A stretch of 26,066 bases of DNA from CALMNV01 sp035688975 (lineage in GTDB: Bacteria > Actinomycetota > Actinomycetes > Actinomycetales > Dermatophilaceae), in contig NZ_DASSMH010000029.1 of the NCBI RefSeq assembly GCF_035688975.1, positions 1 to 26,066 of the forward strand. Reading direction: 5' to 3'. Position 1 is the first letter of the stretch. Each line of letters starts with the position of its first letter. Made by a program: the position numbers and the translations under genes. A model generated the notes under the pieces. It was not told the origin of the DNA, made no database searches, and saw only the letters and a list, made by a program, of their open reading frames with translations. Positions 1 through 6,904 of this stretch are shown here, one piece after another.

Positions 1-161
1 CGCCCATCGGAAAGCCGCCCGAGCCCGCGTTCGATCTCCTCGACCGTGACCACGCAGATGGTGAGGTCCGGTGCCTCGATCGACTGCGCCCACCCGAGTA
101 CCACCGGATCGGGTGTGTCCCTCATGAACTCCGACACCACATCGGTGTCAGCGATGATCAC
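1..161 (-). CDS. FitB/VapC-type PIN-domain toxin, 3' end outside the window
   Basis: Partial gene: 53 N-terminal residues are visible and the rest lies left of position 1. The protein begins M(GTG)IIADTDVVSEFMRD. This matches the PIN-domain opening with its first metal-binding Asp and a following Glu, and a later TVEEIERG segment resembles the second acidic motif. PIN toxins of the VapC/FitB family are Mg-dependent ribonucleases silenced by a partner antitoxin. The GTG start overlaps the TGA stop of the antitoxin as GTGA, so translation is probably coupled and the pair is one operon. Family membership is well supported. The RNA target cannot be read from sequence. Confidence 0.85.
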   Translation of the reverse strand, partial: MIIADTDVVSEFMRDTPDPVVLGWAQSIEAPDLTICVVTVEEIERGLGRLSDG

Positions 162-394
162 GACAGCTCGAGCGGGCGTGGCTGGTCGGTACGTGGGGTC
201 ACCTCGAGATTGACCCCACCGCCCTCGGCCATGGAGGCGTGCAAGGACAGCAGGAAGTTGCGCTCGGGACGGTTGCCCGCGGCGTCCAGGATTGCCCTGA
301 CCTCGGCCTCGACCGAACGACCGTGCTCGGCGGCCCGTCCTCGCAGCCAAGCGTGCGTGCGTTCGTCCAGCTTTCTGATCGTAAGAGTGCTCAT
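158..394 (-). CDS. FitA-like ribbon-helix-helix antitoxin
   Basis: A 78-residue protein beginning MSTLTIRKLDERTHAWLRGR, followed by SVEAEVRAIL. This is the usual FitA layout: an N-terminal beta strand plus two helices that form a dimeric DNA-binding ribbon-helix-helix, and a C-terminal tail that inhibits the PIN toxin. ATG 394 was chosen because a purine-rich GGGGGTGGTGAG lies directly upstream and the family starts here; an in-frame extension to 451 has no family resemblance. It overlaps the downstream toxin by 4 bp. Such antitoxins normally bind their own promoter with the toxin; no clear operator was found. The specific FitA name is by resemblance. Confidence 0.85.
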   Translation of the reverse strand: MSTLTIRKLDERTHAWLRGRAAEHGRSVEAEVRAILDAAGNRPERNFLLSLHASMAEGGGVNLEVTPRTDQPRPLELS

Positions 395-482
395 CTCACC
401 ACCCCCTGACAGCAATGCTAGCACCTGCCTGCGAAGGTGAGGTCGGGCCACAGCTGTGCGTCATTGCGCCGCATGTCGACCC

Positions 483-690
483 TTCGATCATGCGGCATTC
501 GGGCGCCTGGTCCGGCACTTGCTGACCGAGCAGTTCCCGCGATGGGCCGGACTCCCGCTGCGGCGCATGGTCGAGGGCGGCAACGACCACCGCAGGTTCC
601 GGCTCGGCAACAGGTTGAGCGTGCGCCGGCCGAGCGCCCCCGCGGCGACGTGCCGCAGGTGCAGAAGGAGCAGAGCGGGCGGCGCTTCGC
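483..690 (+). pseudogene. Aminoglycoside phosphotransferase (APH) family remnant
   Basis: Positions 483-645 translate to a convincing APH-family N-terminus: FDHAAFGRLVRHLLTEQFPR, then WAGLPLR, then GGNDHRRFRLGNRLSVRRPS. The last part corresponds to the family's G-T-D-N-x-x-F-R-L-G-x-x-L-x-V-R-L-P nucleotide-binding strands. At about 640 the similarity continues in another frame as VPQVQKEQ, recalling the family's QVEKE segment, and then stops. The ATP-lid Lys region, the catalytic HGD loop and the C-terminal half are missing, and the DHFR-like gene follows at once on the other strand. I read this as a frameshifted, 3'-truncated relic that cannot make an active kinase. The boundaries are approximate. 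Confidence 0.6.
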
Positions 691-725
691 GACCAACGCG
701 ACAGCTGCGACAGCTGCCAGGGATG

Positions 726-1292
726 TCAGGTAGCGCCGCGTACCGCGTGGCGCACGTACACCACGCCGTTGCCGATGCGTCGATGGTCCAGCAGCTCGAG
801 GTCGAGTCGTAGGCCCCGGGGCAGCGCAGGCTTGCCGCCGCCCACGAGCACGGGGCACAGGAGCAGGACGCACTCGTCGACCAGTCCATGCCGGAACGCT
901 TCAGCCCCGAGGGCCGCCCCGCCGACGCTCAGGTCCGAGCTGGACCTCTCCTTGAGCCGCCGTACCGCCTCAGGATCGAACCGCCGCTCGATTCTCGTCC
1001 GCGCCGTCGACACCGCTTCGAGCGTCGTGGAGTAGACGACCTTGTCGGCGTCACGCCAGATCTGCGCGTACTCGCGGACGACGGCCGGCTCGGTCGCGAG
1101 CCAGTCGTCGCTCTCCCACACGCGCATCGTCTCGTACATGCGGCGGCCGTAGAGCGACGTGCCGATATGCCGCTCATGCTCGTTCCAGAACGCGTGCACC
1201 TCCTCGTCAGGTACCGACCACTCGAAGGAGCCGGTCTCATCCTCGAGATAGCCGTCGAGCGAGGTGTTGGCTGCGTAGATCAACTTGCCCAT
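726..1292 (-). CDS. DHFR/RibD C-terminal-domain family reductase
   Basis: A 188-residue single-domain protein starting MGKLIYAANTSLDGYLED. This is the hallmark opening of the actinobacterial dihydrofolate-reductase-family proteins (RibD_C fold). A GTSLYGRRMYETM segment and a later LSVGGAALGAEAF segment match the NADPH-binding parts of the fold. Known members reduce pteridine- or flavin-precursor-like substrates with NADPH, but most are uncharacterised, so no substrate is assigned. The ATG at 1292 fits the family start. The gene stands alone on the minus strand among toxin-antitoxin modules and a dead resistance gene, which suggests accessory status. Length is normal for the family. Confidence 0.85.
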   Translation of the reverse strand: MGKLIYAANTSLDGYLEDETGSFEWSVPDEEVHAFWNEHERHIGTSLYGRRMYETMRVWESDDWLATEPAVVREYAQIWRDADKVVYSTTLEAVSTARTRIERRFDPEAVRRLKERSSSDLSVGGAALGAEAFRHGLVDECVLLLCPVLVGGGKPALPRGLRLDLELLDHRRIGNGVVYVRHAVRGAT

Positions 1293-1701
1293 GAGTGCCT
1301 CCGCCCGGATTGGTGTCTCAGGTTTGCAGTGTCACGGAGCACGGGCAAGAGCAGCGACAGTGCGAGCATCGACCCTGCCGTAGGAAGGAGGTTGCGGTCG
1401 AGGCCCATCACAGCAGGGTTGCGGGCGCAAGGTCATCGGCGACCCGTGCACGGTCATGCCGCGCGTCGCGCGGCTCAGACCCGCGTCACATCGCCGCCAG
1501 TCGACCGCCTTGACCGCTCGGAGTCGACCTCGATCTGGGGGGATGCGGGGAGACGGATGGATGCCTGCAAGCTGCGCGCGCCATCGAGGAGCGGGTGGTG
1601 CTCAGTGCGGGAGGGGCGGACATCGAGAGCTATGGCCAAGCAGGTCGCGACGTGAAGGGCGTGGCGTGGCGCCTCATCACTACTCGTGGCATGATTGTGG
1701 C
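1293..1701 (+). other. 409-bp stretch with no recognisable gene
   Basis: No open frame in this stretch resembles a known protein. It contains a short perfect inverted repeat at 1458-1474 (arms GCCGCGCG and CGCGCGGC around one T). That could be a hairpin, but it has no obvious partner gene. Just before the next gene, GTGGCATGA occurs twice (1686-1694 and 1697-1705), 11 bp apart. The second copy covers the ATG of the antitoxin, which is where an autoregulatory operator could sit. This is inference only. Confidence 0.4.
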
Positions 1702-1935
1702 ATGAGTCGCACACGGCTGAGTACCACGGTGGACGCGGACCTGCTGGAGAGCGCCCGCATGGCGTCCGGCAAGCCGGACTCCGCGCTGGTCGACGAAGCC
1801 CTCGTTGCCTTGCTGGCTCGGCATCGTGCGGTCGAGGTGGACGCCAGCTACGCCGCCTACGACGCGCACCCGCTCGACGAACCAGACGAGTGGGGAGACT
1901 TGGCCTCGTTCCGGCGTGCGGTTGCGGCCTCGTGA
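1702..1935 (+). CDS. Type II antitoxin, partner of the MazF-like toxin
   Basis: A 77-residue protein (MSRTRLSTTVDADLLESAR...) with an N-terminal LSTTVDADLLESARMASG segment of the ribbon-helix-helix type. The acidic tail (HPLDEPDEWGDLASFRRAV) is of the kind that occupies the toxin active site. Together with the MazF-like gene immediately downstream this makes a complete module. The TGA stop shares bases with the downstream GTG start (GTGA). No Shine-Dalgarno is visible. CATGAT at 1690-1695, 6 nt before the ATG, could be a -10 element for a leaderless transcript. The repeat GTGGCATGA overlapping the start is a candidate autoregulatory site. Confidence 0.8.
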   Translation: MSRTRLSTTVDADLLESARMASGKPDSALVDEALVALLARHRAVEVDASYAAYDAHPLDEPDEWGDLASFRRAVAAS

Positions 1936-2261
1936 CGGACCTGCCGGCACGTGGGGAGGTGTGGTGGTGCGAGATGGCCGAGATCGGCCGTAGACCCGTT
2001 GTGGTCCTCTCTCGTGACGCCGTGATCCCGCGCCATCGCCGCGCACTGATCGCCCCCTGCACGACCACCATCCGAGGTCTCCCGAGCGAGGTCCTCCTCG
2101 AGCCCGGCGACGACCCGGTGCCGCTTCGGTCCGCGGTCAACTTGGACTCGGTCGAGAGCGTCTCGATCGCGATCCTCGTCGAGCGACTGGGACGGGTGGC
2201 GGATAATCGGATGCGTCAGATCTGCGCCGCCCTCGCCGTCGCGGTGGACTGCACAGACTGA
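1932..2261 (+). CDS. MazF/PemK-family endoribonuclease toxin
   Basis: A 109-residue protein that starts at a GTG overlapping the antitoxin stop. ARGEVWWCEMAEIGRRPVVV is the characteristic first strand pair of the MazF/PemK fold (RG-x-(V/I)-W plus R-P-V-(V/L)-(V/I)). ALIAPCTTTIRGLPSEVLL and SAVNLDSVESV match the later conserved S/T and D/Q strands. Members cleave mRNA or other RNA at short motifs and are held inactive by the antitoxin. Length and gene order (antitoxin first, coupled) are typical. The recognition sequence is unknown. It is the second toxin-antitoxin pair within 2.3 kb. Confidence 0.85.
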   Translation: MTDLPARGEVWWCEMAEIGRRPVVVLSRDAVIPRHRRALIAPCTTTIRGLPSEVLLEPGDDPVPLRSAVNLDSVESVSIAILVERLGRVADNRMRQICAALAVAVDCTD

Positions 2262-2453
2262 GCCGCGTCTGCTCACCGGGCGTGGTCCGCTTGCGATCAT
2301 CGAGACCAGGATGCCCTTCGCAGCCGTCGGAAGTGCGTCCCAGCGCCGCCTGTCGGCGTCAAGCGGTTACGGGAAACGTCTGACGAGTGCCTGCCAGGCA
2401 CCGTCTCGGGTTGGACCCGCCCAGTAGACGCTCTGGCTGGGAAGGGGCGGGGC
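2262..2453. other. Intergenic stretch without a gene
   Basis: About 190 bp between the MazF-like toxin and the methyltransferase. No coding frame or convincing hairpin was recognised. The right end carries the -10 element of the next gene. Confidence 0.4.
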
Positions 2454-2459
2454 TAGGGT
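2454..2459 (+). promoter_or_regulatory. -10 element for leaderless methyltransferase mRNA
   Basis: TAGGGT lies 7 nt before the GTG start of the methyltransferase and there is no Shine-Dalgarno. This spacing is what actinobacterial leaderless transcripts show (TANNNT, then start codon at +1). The same TAGG(G/C)T arrangement precedes cca and the biotin carrier in this window. Confidence 0.5.
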
Positions 2460-2466
2460 CGAGGAC

Positions 2467-3108
2467 GTGCACGCACACAAGCGATTCGATGACGCGGCAT
2501 CGACGTGGGACGCCGACCCGGGCCACGAGGAGCGACAGGTGGCGGTGGCCCGGGCCATCAAGGAGGCCGTGGAGCCGAGCCCGCGGCTGAGCGCTGTTGA
2601 CGTCGGCGGTGGCACTGGTCGGCTGAGCGTCTTGCTCGCCGACCTGGTCGGCTCCGTTGTCGTAACCGACCCGTCCGCTGGGATGGTGCAGGTCGCACGG
2701 CAGCGAATCCAGGCGGCCGGGCTCAGCGACCGCCTACGCGCCGTCCAGGCGGACCTGACGATGGACCGGCTCGATGGGCACTACGACCTGGCATGGAGCT
2801 CGATGGCGTTGCACCACGTTCAGGACCTGGATCGACTGTTGCGGTCCGTGGCTGGGCTACTGATCGACGGTGGTCGGCTGTTCATCGCGGACCTTGACGC
2901 GGATCCCGACGGCGCCTTCCACGCCGACAAGGTCGACTTTGACGGACATCACGGATTCGACAGGCAACGCCTTGCCGAGCAGTTAGCCCGCGCCGGGTTC
3001 GGTGACGTCAGCTTCGTCGACGCCACGACCATCCTCAAGGGTGACCGCGAGTTTGGCGTATTCCTGTGCACGGCGACCAAGGTGCACGAGCCCAGCGGAG
3101 ATCGCTGA
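2467..3108 (+). CDS. Class I SAM-dependent methyltransferase
   Basis: A 213-residue protein with a Rossmann-type methyltransferase core. Motif I is VDVGGGTGRL at about residues 44-53, the acidic end of strand 2 is VVVTDPSAGM, motif II/III contains AVQADLTM, and the post-motif region is WSSMALHHVQDLDRLLRSVA, as in the Methyltransf_11/25 group. The C-terminal part (DFDGHHGFDRQRLAEQLARA) resembles the cap of small-molecule methyltransferases. The substrate cannot be assigned. GTG 2467 was chosen because it directly follows a leaderless-type -10 and keeps the usual RFDDAASTWD start. It is monocistronic, and the next gene is convergent. Confidence 0.85.
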   Translation: MHAHKRFDDAASTWDADPGHEERQVAVARAIKEAVEPSPRLSAVDVGGGTGRLSVLLADLVGSVVVTDPSAGMVQVARQRIQAAGLSDRLRAVQADLTMDRLDGHYDLAWSSMALHHVQDLDRLLRSVAGLLIDGGRLFIADLDADPDGAFHADKVDFDGHHGFDRQRLAEQLARAGFGDVSFVDATTILKGDREFGVFLCTATKVHEPSGDR

Positions 3109-3224
3109 GGGGGACGAGACGTCCGGCATGCCCACGATCCCGGGCCGCACCGCGGGTGCTGGGCGAAGGCCGCGCGATGCCCCATTCACCGACGGGGCCC
3201 GCTCACGCCCCGGCAGGAGCCCCG

Positions 3225-4256
3225 TCACGCGGCGACGGCGGCGAGGACGGGGTTGTGGTCGGCCGGCACGAGCTCGTCCTCGCGCACCGGCCCAGGCGGC
3301 GTGCCCTGGCCGAAGGGCGAGCCGCCAAGCGACTCCCGGCCATGCGGCTCGGCCCAGCCGGATAGATCCGGACCCGCGGGCACGATGCCGGTCGGGTTGA
3401 TGTCGCGGTGGACGACGTAGTAGTGCGCCTTGATGTGCGTGAAGTCGATGGTGTCGCCGAAGCCGGGAGTCTGGAACAGGTCGCGCGCGTAGCCCCACAG
3501 GGCCGGCATCTCGATCAGCTTGTTGCGGTTGCACTTGAAGTGCCCGTGGTAGACGGGATCGAAGCGGGCGAGCGTGGTGAAGAGGCGGACGTCTGCCTCG
3601 GTGATGGTGTCACCGACGAGGTAGCGGTGGGTCGTCAGGTGCTCCTCGAGCCAGTCCAGCCGGTCGAAGAGCCGCTCGTAGGCCGCGTCGTAGGCGTCCT
3701 GCGTGCCGGCGAACCCGCAGCGGTAGACCCCGTTGTTGACCTCGGTGTAGATCGGCTTCGAGATCGCCTCGATCTCCTCGCGCAGCGCCTCCGGGTAGAG
3801 GTCGGGGGCGCCGTCCCGGTGGAAGTCGCGCCACTCCGTCTCGAGGTCGACGGTGATCTGCTTGAAGTCGTTAGTGACGACGGCGCCGGACGGGATGTCG
3901 ACGATGGCCGGCACGGTGATGCCCCGCGAGTAGCCGGGGAAGCGGCGGAAGTAGGCGTCCTGGATCCGGGGGATGCCGAGCACCGGGTCGACCCCGCCCG
4001 GGTCGAGGTCGAAGGTCCATGAGCGCTTGTCGTGAGTGGGACCACAGACGCCCATCGACAGGGCGTCCTCGAGCCCGAGCAGCCGGCGCACGATGATGGT
4101 CCGGTTGGCCCATGGGCACGCCCGGGAGACGATCAGGCGGTAGCGGCCCGCCTGGACGGGATAGCCGTCGCGGCCGTCCACGGTGATCCGCGTCGGGATG
4201 TAATTCGTGTCGCGCTCGAACGACGGTTCGACATAGGTGCCCTGCTCTGCACTCAT
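3225..4256 (-). CDS. Xi-class glutathione transferase-like (hydroquinone) reductase
   Basis: A 343-residue protein. The thioredoxin-like N-terminal domain carries the catalytic CPWA motif at residues 47-50 in a VSRACPWANRT context, as in the YqjG/ECM4 Xi-class family. GVCGPTHDKRSWTF, the YSRGITVPAIVD cis-Pro segment and the helical C-terminal domain (YLVGDTITEADVRLFTTLAR) all fit. Known members remove the thiol group from S-glutathionyl hydroquinones. Actinobacteria mostly lack glutathione, so the natural thiol here may be mycothiol; that is inference. ATG 4256 has family-like flanks. The protein ends with a Gly/Pro-rich tail of about 40 residues. It is convergent with the methyltransferase and marks the right edge of the probable accessory segment. 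Confidence 0.88.
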   Translation of the reverse strand: MSAEQGTYVEPSFERDTNYIPTRITVDGRDGYPVQAGRYRLIVSRACPWANRTIIVRRLLGLEDALSMGVCGPTHDKRSWTFDLDPGGVDPVLGIPRIQDAYFRRFPGYSRGITVPAIVDIPSGAVVTNDFKQITVDLETEWRDFHRDGAPDLYPEALREEIEAISKPIYTEVNNGVYRCGFAGTQDAYDAAYERLFDRLDWLEEHLTTHRYLVGDTITEADVRLFTTLARFDPVYHGHFKCNRNKLIEMPALWGYARDLFQTPGFGDTIDFTHIKAHYYVVHRDINPTGIVPAGPDLSGWAEPHGRESLGGSPFGQGTPPGPVREDELVPADHNPVLAAVAA

Positions 4257-4388
4257 GTCGGCAGCCTAATCCGCCGTATGCCGCAGGGACCGGCGTGCGC
4301 TGCGGCGAACCCGTCGACCCGCTGGTGGAGGTCAGACGACAGAGGGAGACAATGGGTGTCATGCGCGCTTGCGGTGGTGGTCGAGCGG

Positions 4389-5039
4389 ATGGCTGAGCTG
4401 CGAGCGGTCACCCCCGACCGGGTTGCCGACCTGCTGTCCGGCTGCGCTCCCTGCACCTTCTGGCAGACCCTGCCGTCGAACGGTCATGTTTCCGCGGACG
4501 ACCCGCTCGAGACCCTGGCCGACTGGGTGGCGCGGGTCGGGTCCGACTGGGGACCGCCCGGGCGGATCGCCTACGTCGACGGTGAGCCGGCCGGCTACGT
4601 CCTCGTCGCCCCGGCGCGGCACGTGCCCCGTCTCGCCGCCTTCCCCACGGCGCCCGCCGACCCGGCGACGGTCATGCTCCTCACCGCTGCGGTGCCGAGG
4701 CGCAACCCCGGTACGGCGCTGCGTAAGGCGCTCGTGCAGGCGGCGGCCAAGGAGGCCGCCCGTCACCGAGCCCGAGCGATTGAGGCGATCGGCGCGCGCG
4801 CGCTCGCCAGGGCCCCGCACGGCTGCGTCCTGCAGGTGCCGTTCCTCGAGGAGGTGGGCTTCCGCGTCGAACGCGAGCACCCGGCATACCCGCGGCTGCG
4901 CATGGATCTGCGCACGGCCCTCACGGTGCGCGAGGAGGCGGCCGAGCTGCTCTCGCGCGCGTTGGCCCGCGTCCCGGGGATGCGGCCGGTGCCGCAGGGC
5001 CCGCCGGACGGCGCGACGCGAGCCCGCTCGACGAGCTGA
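4389..5039 (+). CDS. GNAT-family acetyltransferase of the parB neighbourhood
   Basis: A 216-residue protein starting MAELRAVTPDRVADLLSGC. The early C-x-x-C-x-F-W signature (CAPCTFW) is typical of the GNAT-like proteins next to parB in actinobacteria (Rv3916c position). RIAYVDGEPAGYVLVAP is the central beta-sheet of the fold, and LEEVGFRVEREHPAYPRLRM is the C-terminal strand and helix. Substrate unknown. The start is uncertain: ATG 4389 fits the family, but the only good ribosome-binding site (GGGAG at 4344-4348) is best spaced for an in-frame GTG at 4356, which would add 11 residues. It converges on cwlM as in mycobacteria, but the parB expected upstream is missing. Confidence 0.75.
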   Translation: MAELRAVTPDRVADLLSGCAPCTFWQTLPSNGHVSADDPLETLADWVARVGSDWGPPGRIAYVDGEPAGYVLVAPARHVPRLAAFPTAPADPATVMLLTAAVPRRNPGTALRKALVQAAAKEAARHRARAIEAIGARALARAPHGCVLQVPFLEEVGFRVEREHPAYPRLRMDLRTALTVREEAAELLSRALARVPGMRPVPQGPPDGATRARSTS

Positions 5040-5074
5040 CCGTCGCCAGACCTCACGACTCAGGGCGCTGGTCG

Positions 5075-6289
5075 TCACCCGTGCCCGGCGGCGCGCACCT
5101 CCTCGAGGTGCCGGCGCAGGTCGTCGAGGCGCAGGACGCCGGTGCGGGTCGTGTCCGCCTCACCGAGATACATCCGCTGCAGCGCCACGACGACGCCTTC
5201 GGCGATCCGGTCGCGCGTGTGAGCCTCGGCGAGCCGGGCGGCGTCGAGCGGATGGCTGAGGTAGCCGAAGTCGAGGCGGACGGCGGGCATCCGGGTGCGC
5301 CGCAGCAGCGCCCAGGTGCGTGGGTGCGTGCGGCAGTCGGTGAGGCCGGTGCGCGCGACCACCTCGCGCAGGAGCAGGTCGGCGAAACGCTCGCCGATCG
5401 TCGACCAGCCGCCTTGGTCGGCACCCCGGTCGGCATGGCCGTAGAAGAACGTCGCGACCCCGTGGGCCGGGCCGTTCGTCGCGTGGTCGCAGTGCAGGCT
5501 GAGCAGCAGGTCGGCCCCGCACGAGTTGGCGAAGGCGGCCCGGTCCTCGTCGGACCCGGCGTCCGTCAGCTCCGTGCGGGTGAACACGACGTTGACCCCG
5601 TGGGCGGACAGGCGCCCCTCGACGCGGCGGGCGACGTCGAGAGCGAGGTCAGCCTCGGTGAGGCCGCCCGCGACGGCCCCCGCGACGGCTCCCGCGTCGC
5701 CGCCGCCGTGGCCGGGGTCGAGGACGATGGTGCGCCCGGTGAGGCTGTGCCCGCTGCGCCGGATGTGCTCGCGCTCCCGAAGCGCGTTGGCCGAGCCGCC
5801 CGTGATGCTGCGCCCGAGGCCAGCGAAGGCACGCATGGTCTCCGGGCCGACGGTCCCGTCGGGCACGAGCCCGACGGCGGTCTGGAAGGCGCACACCGCG
5901 GCCTCGGTCTCGGGGCCGAAGATGCCGTCCACCTTGCCGGGGCGGAAGCCGAGCTGGACGAGGCGCTCCTGCAGCTGGCCGACGTCGTCGCCCTCGAGGA
6001 AGTACTCGGGAATGAAGCGCAGGACGCGGTCGCCGAGCGCCCACCTCGAGCCGTCGAGCACGGCATACGTCGCCCGTCCGACGATGCCGTCGACGAGCAG
6101 CCCACGGCGCTGCTGGAAGGACTTCACCGCGGTCTCGACACGCTCGTCGAAGAGTGCGGTGGCCCGGTCCGGTCCCGCCTGGGCGGCGTCGGGGGCGAGG
6201 TCGCCGCTTCGGACGAGGCGGTCCCGCACGTCGGCCACGGCGGGTCCGGAGTCGCCGCGACGGAGCACGACGGACGGCTGTGGCGTCAT
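5075..6289 (-). CDS. cwlM: CwlM-type N-acetylmuramoyl-L-alanine amidase-like protein
   Basis: A 404-residue protein with two peptidoglycan-binding (PG_binding_1) repeats at about residues 8-80 and 98-158, then an Amidase_3 domain at about 187-375. No signal peptide or membrane segment is visible, so it is probably cytoplasmic, like mycobacterial CwlM. There CwlM is a PknB substrate that stimulates MurA and controls peptidoglycan precursor supply. The zinc-ligand positions are kept (H194 in DPGHGG, E212, H266), but the usual catalytic Glu before G-F-L-S-N is Asp340 (RLDFGYLS). Thr380, Thr381 and Thr383 in the short tail lie where mycobacterial CwlM is phosphorylated. ATG 6289 has an AAGGAG ribosome-binding site. 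Position after trxA matches Rv3915. Confidence 0.88.
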   Translation of the reverse strand: MTPQPSVVLRRGDSGPAVADVRDRLVRSGDLAPDAAQAGPDRATALFDERVETAVKSFQQRRGLLVDGIVGRATYAVLDGSRWALGDRVLRFIPEYFLEGDDVGQLQERLVQLGFRPGKVDGIFGPETEAAVCAFQTAVGLVPDGTVGPETMRAFAGLGRSITGGSANALREREHIRRSGHSLTGRTIVLDPGHGGGDAGAVAGAVAGGLTEADLALDVARRVEGRLSAHGVNVVFTRTELTDAGSDEDRAAFANSCGADLLLSLHCDHATNGPAHGVATFFYGHADRGADQGGWSTIGERFADLLLREVVARTGLTDCRTHPRTWALLRRTRMPAVRLDFGYLSHPLDAARLAEAHTRDRIAEGVVVALQRMYLGEADTTRTGVLRLDDLRRHLEEVRAAGHG

Positions 6290-6400
6290 GCTGGGTCTCC
6301 TTCCGGGGCGCGGCTGGGGCCTCTTCCACCCGGCGCAGGCCCGGACGAATGGGTGCTGCGGGCGCAGACGGGAGCCGGACGATGCACAGCGTAGTACGCG

Positions 6401-6437
6401 GAGGGGGCGGGCCCGCGGCACGCGGACCCGCCCCCTC
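6401..6437 (-). terminator. Hairpin terminator after trxA
   Basis: An 11-bp perfect GC stem (GAGGGGGCGGG with CCCGCCCCCTC) is extended inward by five pairs across one mismatch, with a 3-nt loop. It lies just past the trxA stop and before the cwlM start. There is no U-tract, which is common in actinobacteria. It could separate cwlM expression from trxBA. Confidence 0.7.
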
Positions 6438-6457
6438 GGTGGTGTTGCGGGGCCGTG

Positions 6458-6784
6458 CTAGGAGATGAAGTCGGCGAGCTCGCGCAGCAGCTTGGGCTTG
6501 GGGTGGGCGCCGACGATGGTCTTGACGACCTCGCCCTTGACATAGACGTTGAGCGTCGGGATCGACACGACGCCGTACTGCGCCGGGGTGGCCGGGTTGG
6601 CGTCCGTGTCGAGCTTGACGATGGTCAGCTGGTCGCCGTGCTGGGCGCTGATCTCCTCGAGGATGGGCGCCACCTTGCGGCAGGGCCCGCACCACTCCGC
6701 CCAGAAGTCCACGAGCACCGGCTTGTCGCTCATGAGGACGTCGTCGGCGAAGGCGGCGTCGGTCGTTTCCTTGATCTGTCCCAT
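6458..6784 (-). CDS. trxA: Thioredoxin
   Basis: A 108-residue classic thioredoxin. The active site WCGPC is at residues 31-35 in a PVLVDFWAEWCGPC context, with the cis-Pro loop at SIPTLNVY and a conserved KLDTDANP strand. It is the cytoplasmic disulfide reductase recycled by TrxB and serves ribonucleotide reductase, peroxiredoxins and other clients. The ATG at 6784 is preceded by GAAGAGGACCTCC, which gives a usable ribosome-binding site. It lies 120 bp downstream of trxB on the same strand, so the two are probably co-transcribed. Order trxB-trxA-cwlM is the conserved actinobacterial arrangement. Confidence 0.97.
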   Translation of the reverse strand: MGQIKETTDAAFADDVLMSDKPVLVDFWAEWCGPCRKVAPILEEISAQHGDQLTIVKLDTDANPATPAQYGVVSIPTLNVYVKGEVVKTIVGAHPKPKLLRELADFIS

Positions 6785-6904
6785 GGAGGTCCTCTTCCGA
6801 AGGTGCTGTTGCGGGTGGTGGGCGGGCCGGGCGGGGGCGCCGGCCGGGTCTATCGGGTCAGGTCGATGGGCTCAGGCCGATCTGGTCGATCGGGCTGCGG
6901 GCGG

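Noticed and set aside
1458..1474. GCCGCGCG/CGCGCGGC inverted repeat as a terminator
   Set aside because: No gene ends nearby on either strand, and such GC palindromes arise easily in this composition.
1475..2140. Minus-strand frame opposite the MazF module
   Set aside because: Arg/Ser/Thr/Pro-biased translation lying antisense to two well-supported genes.
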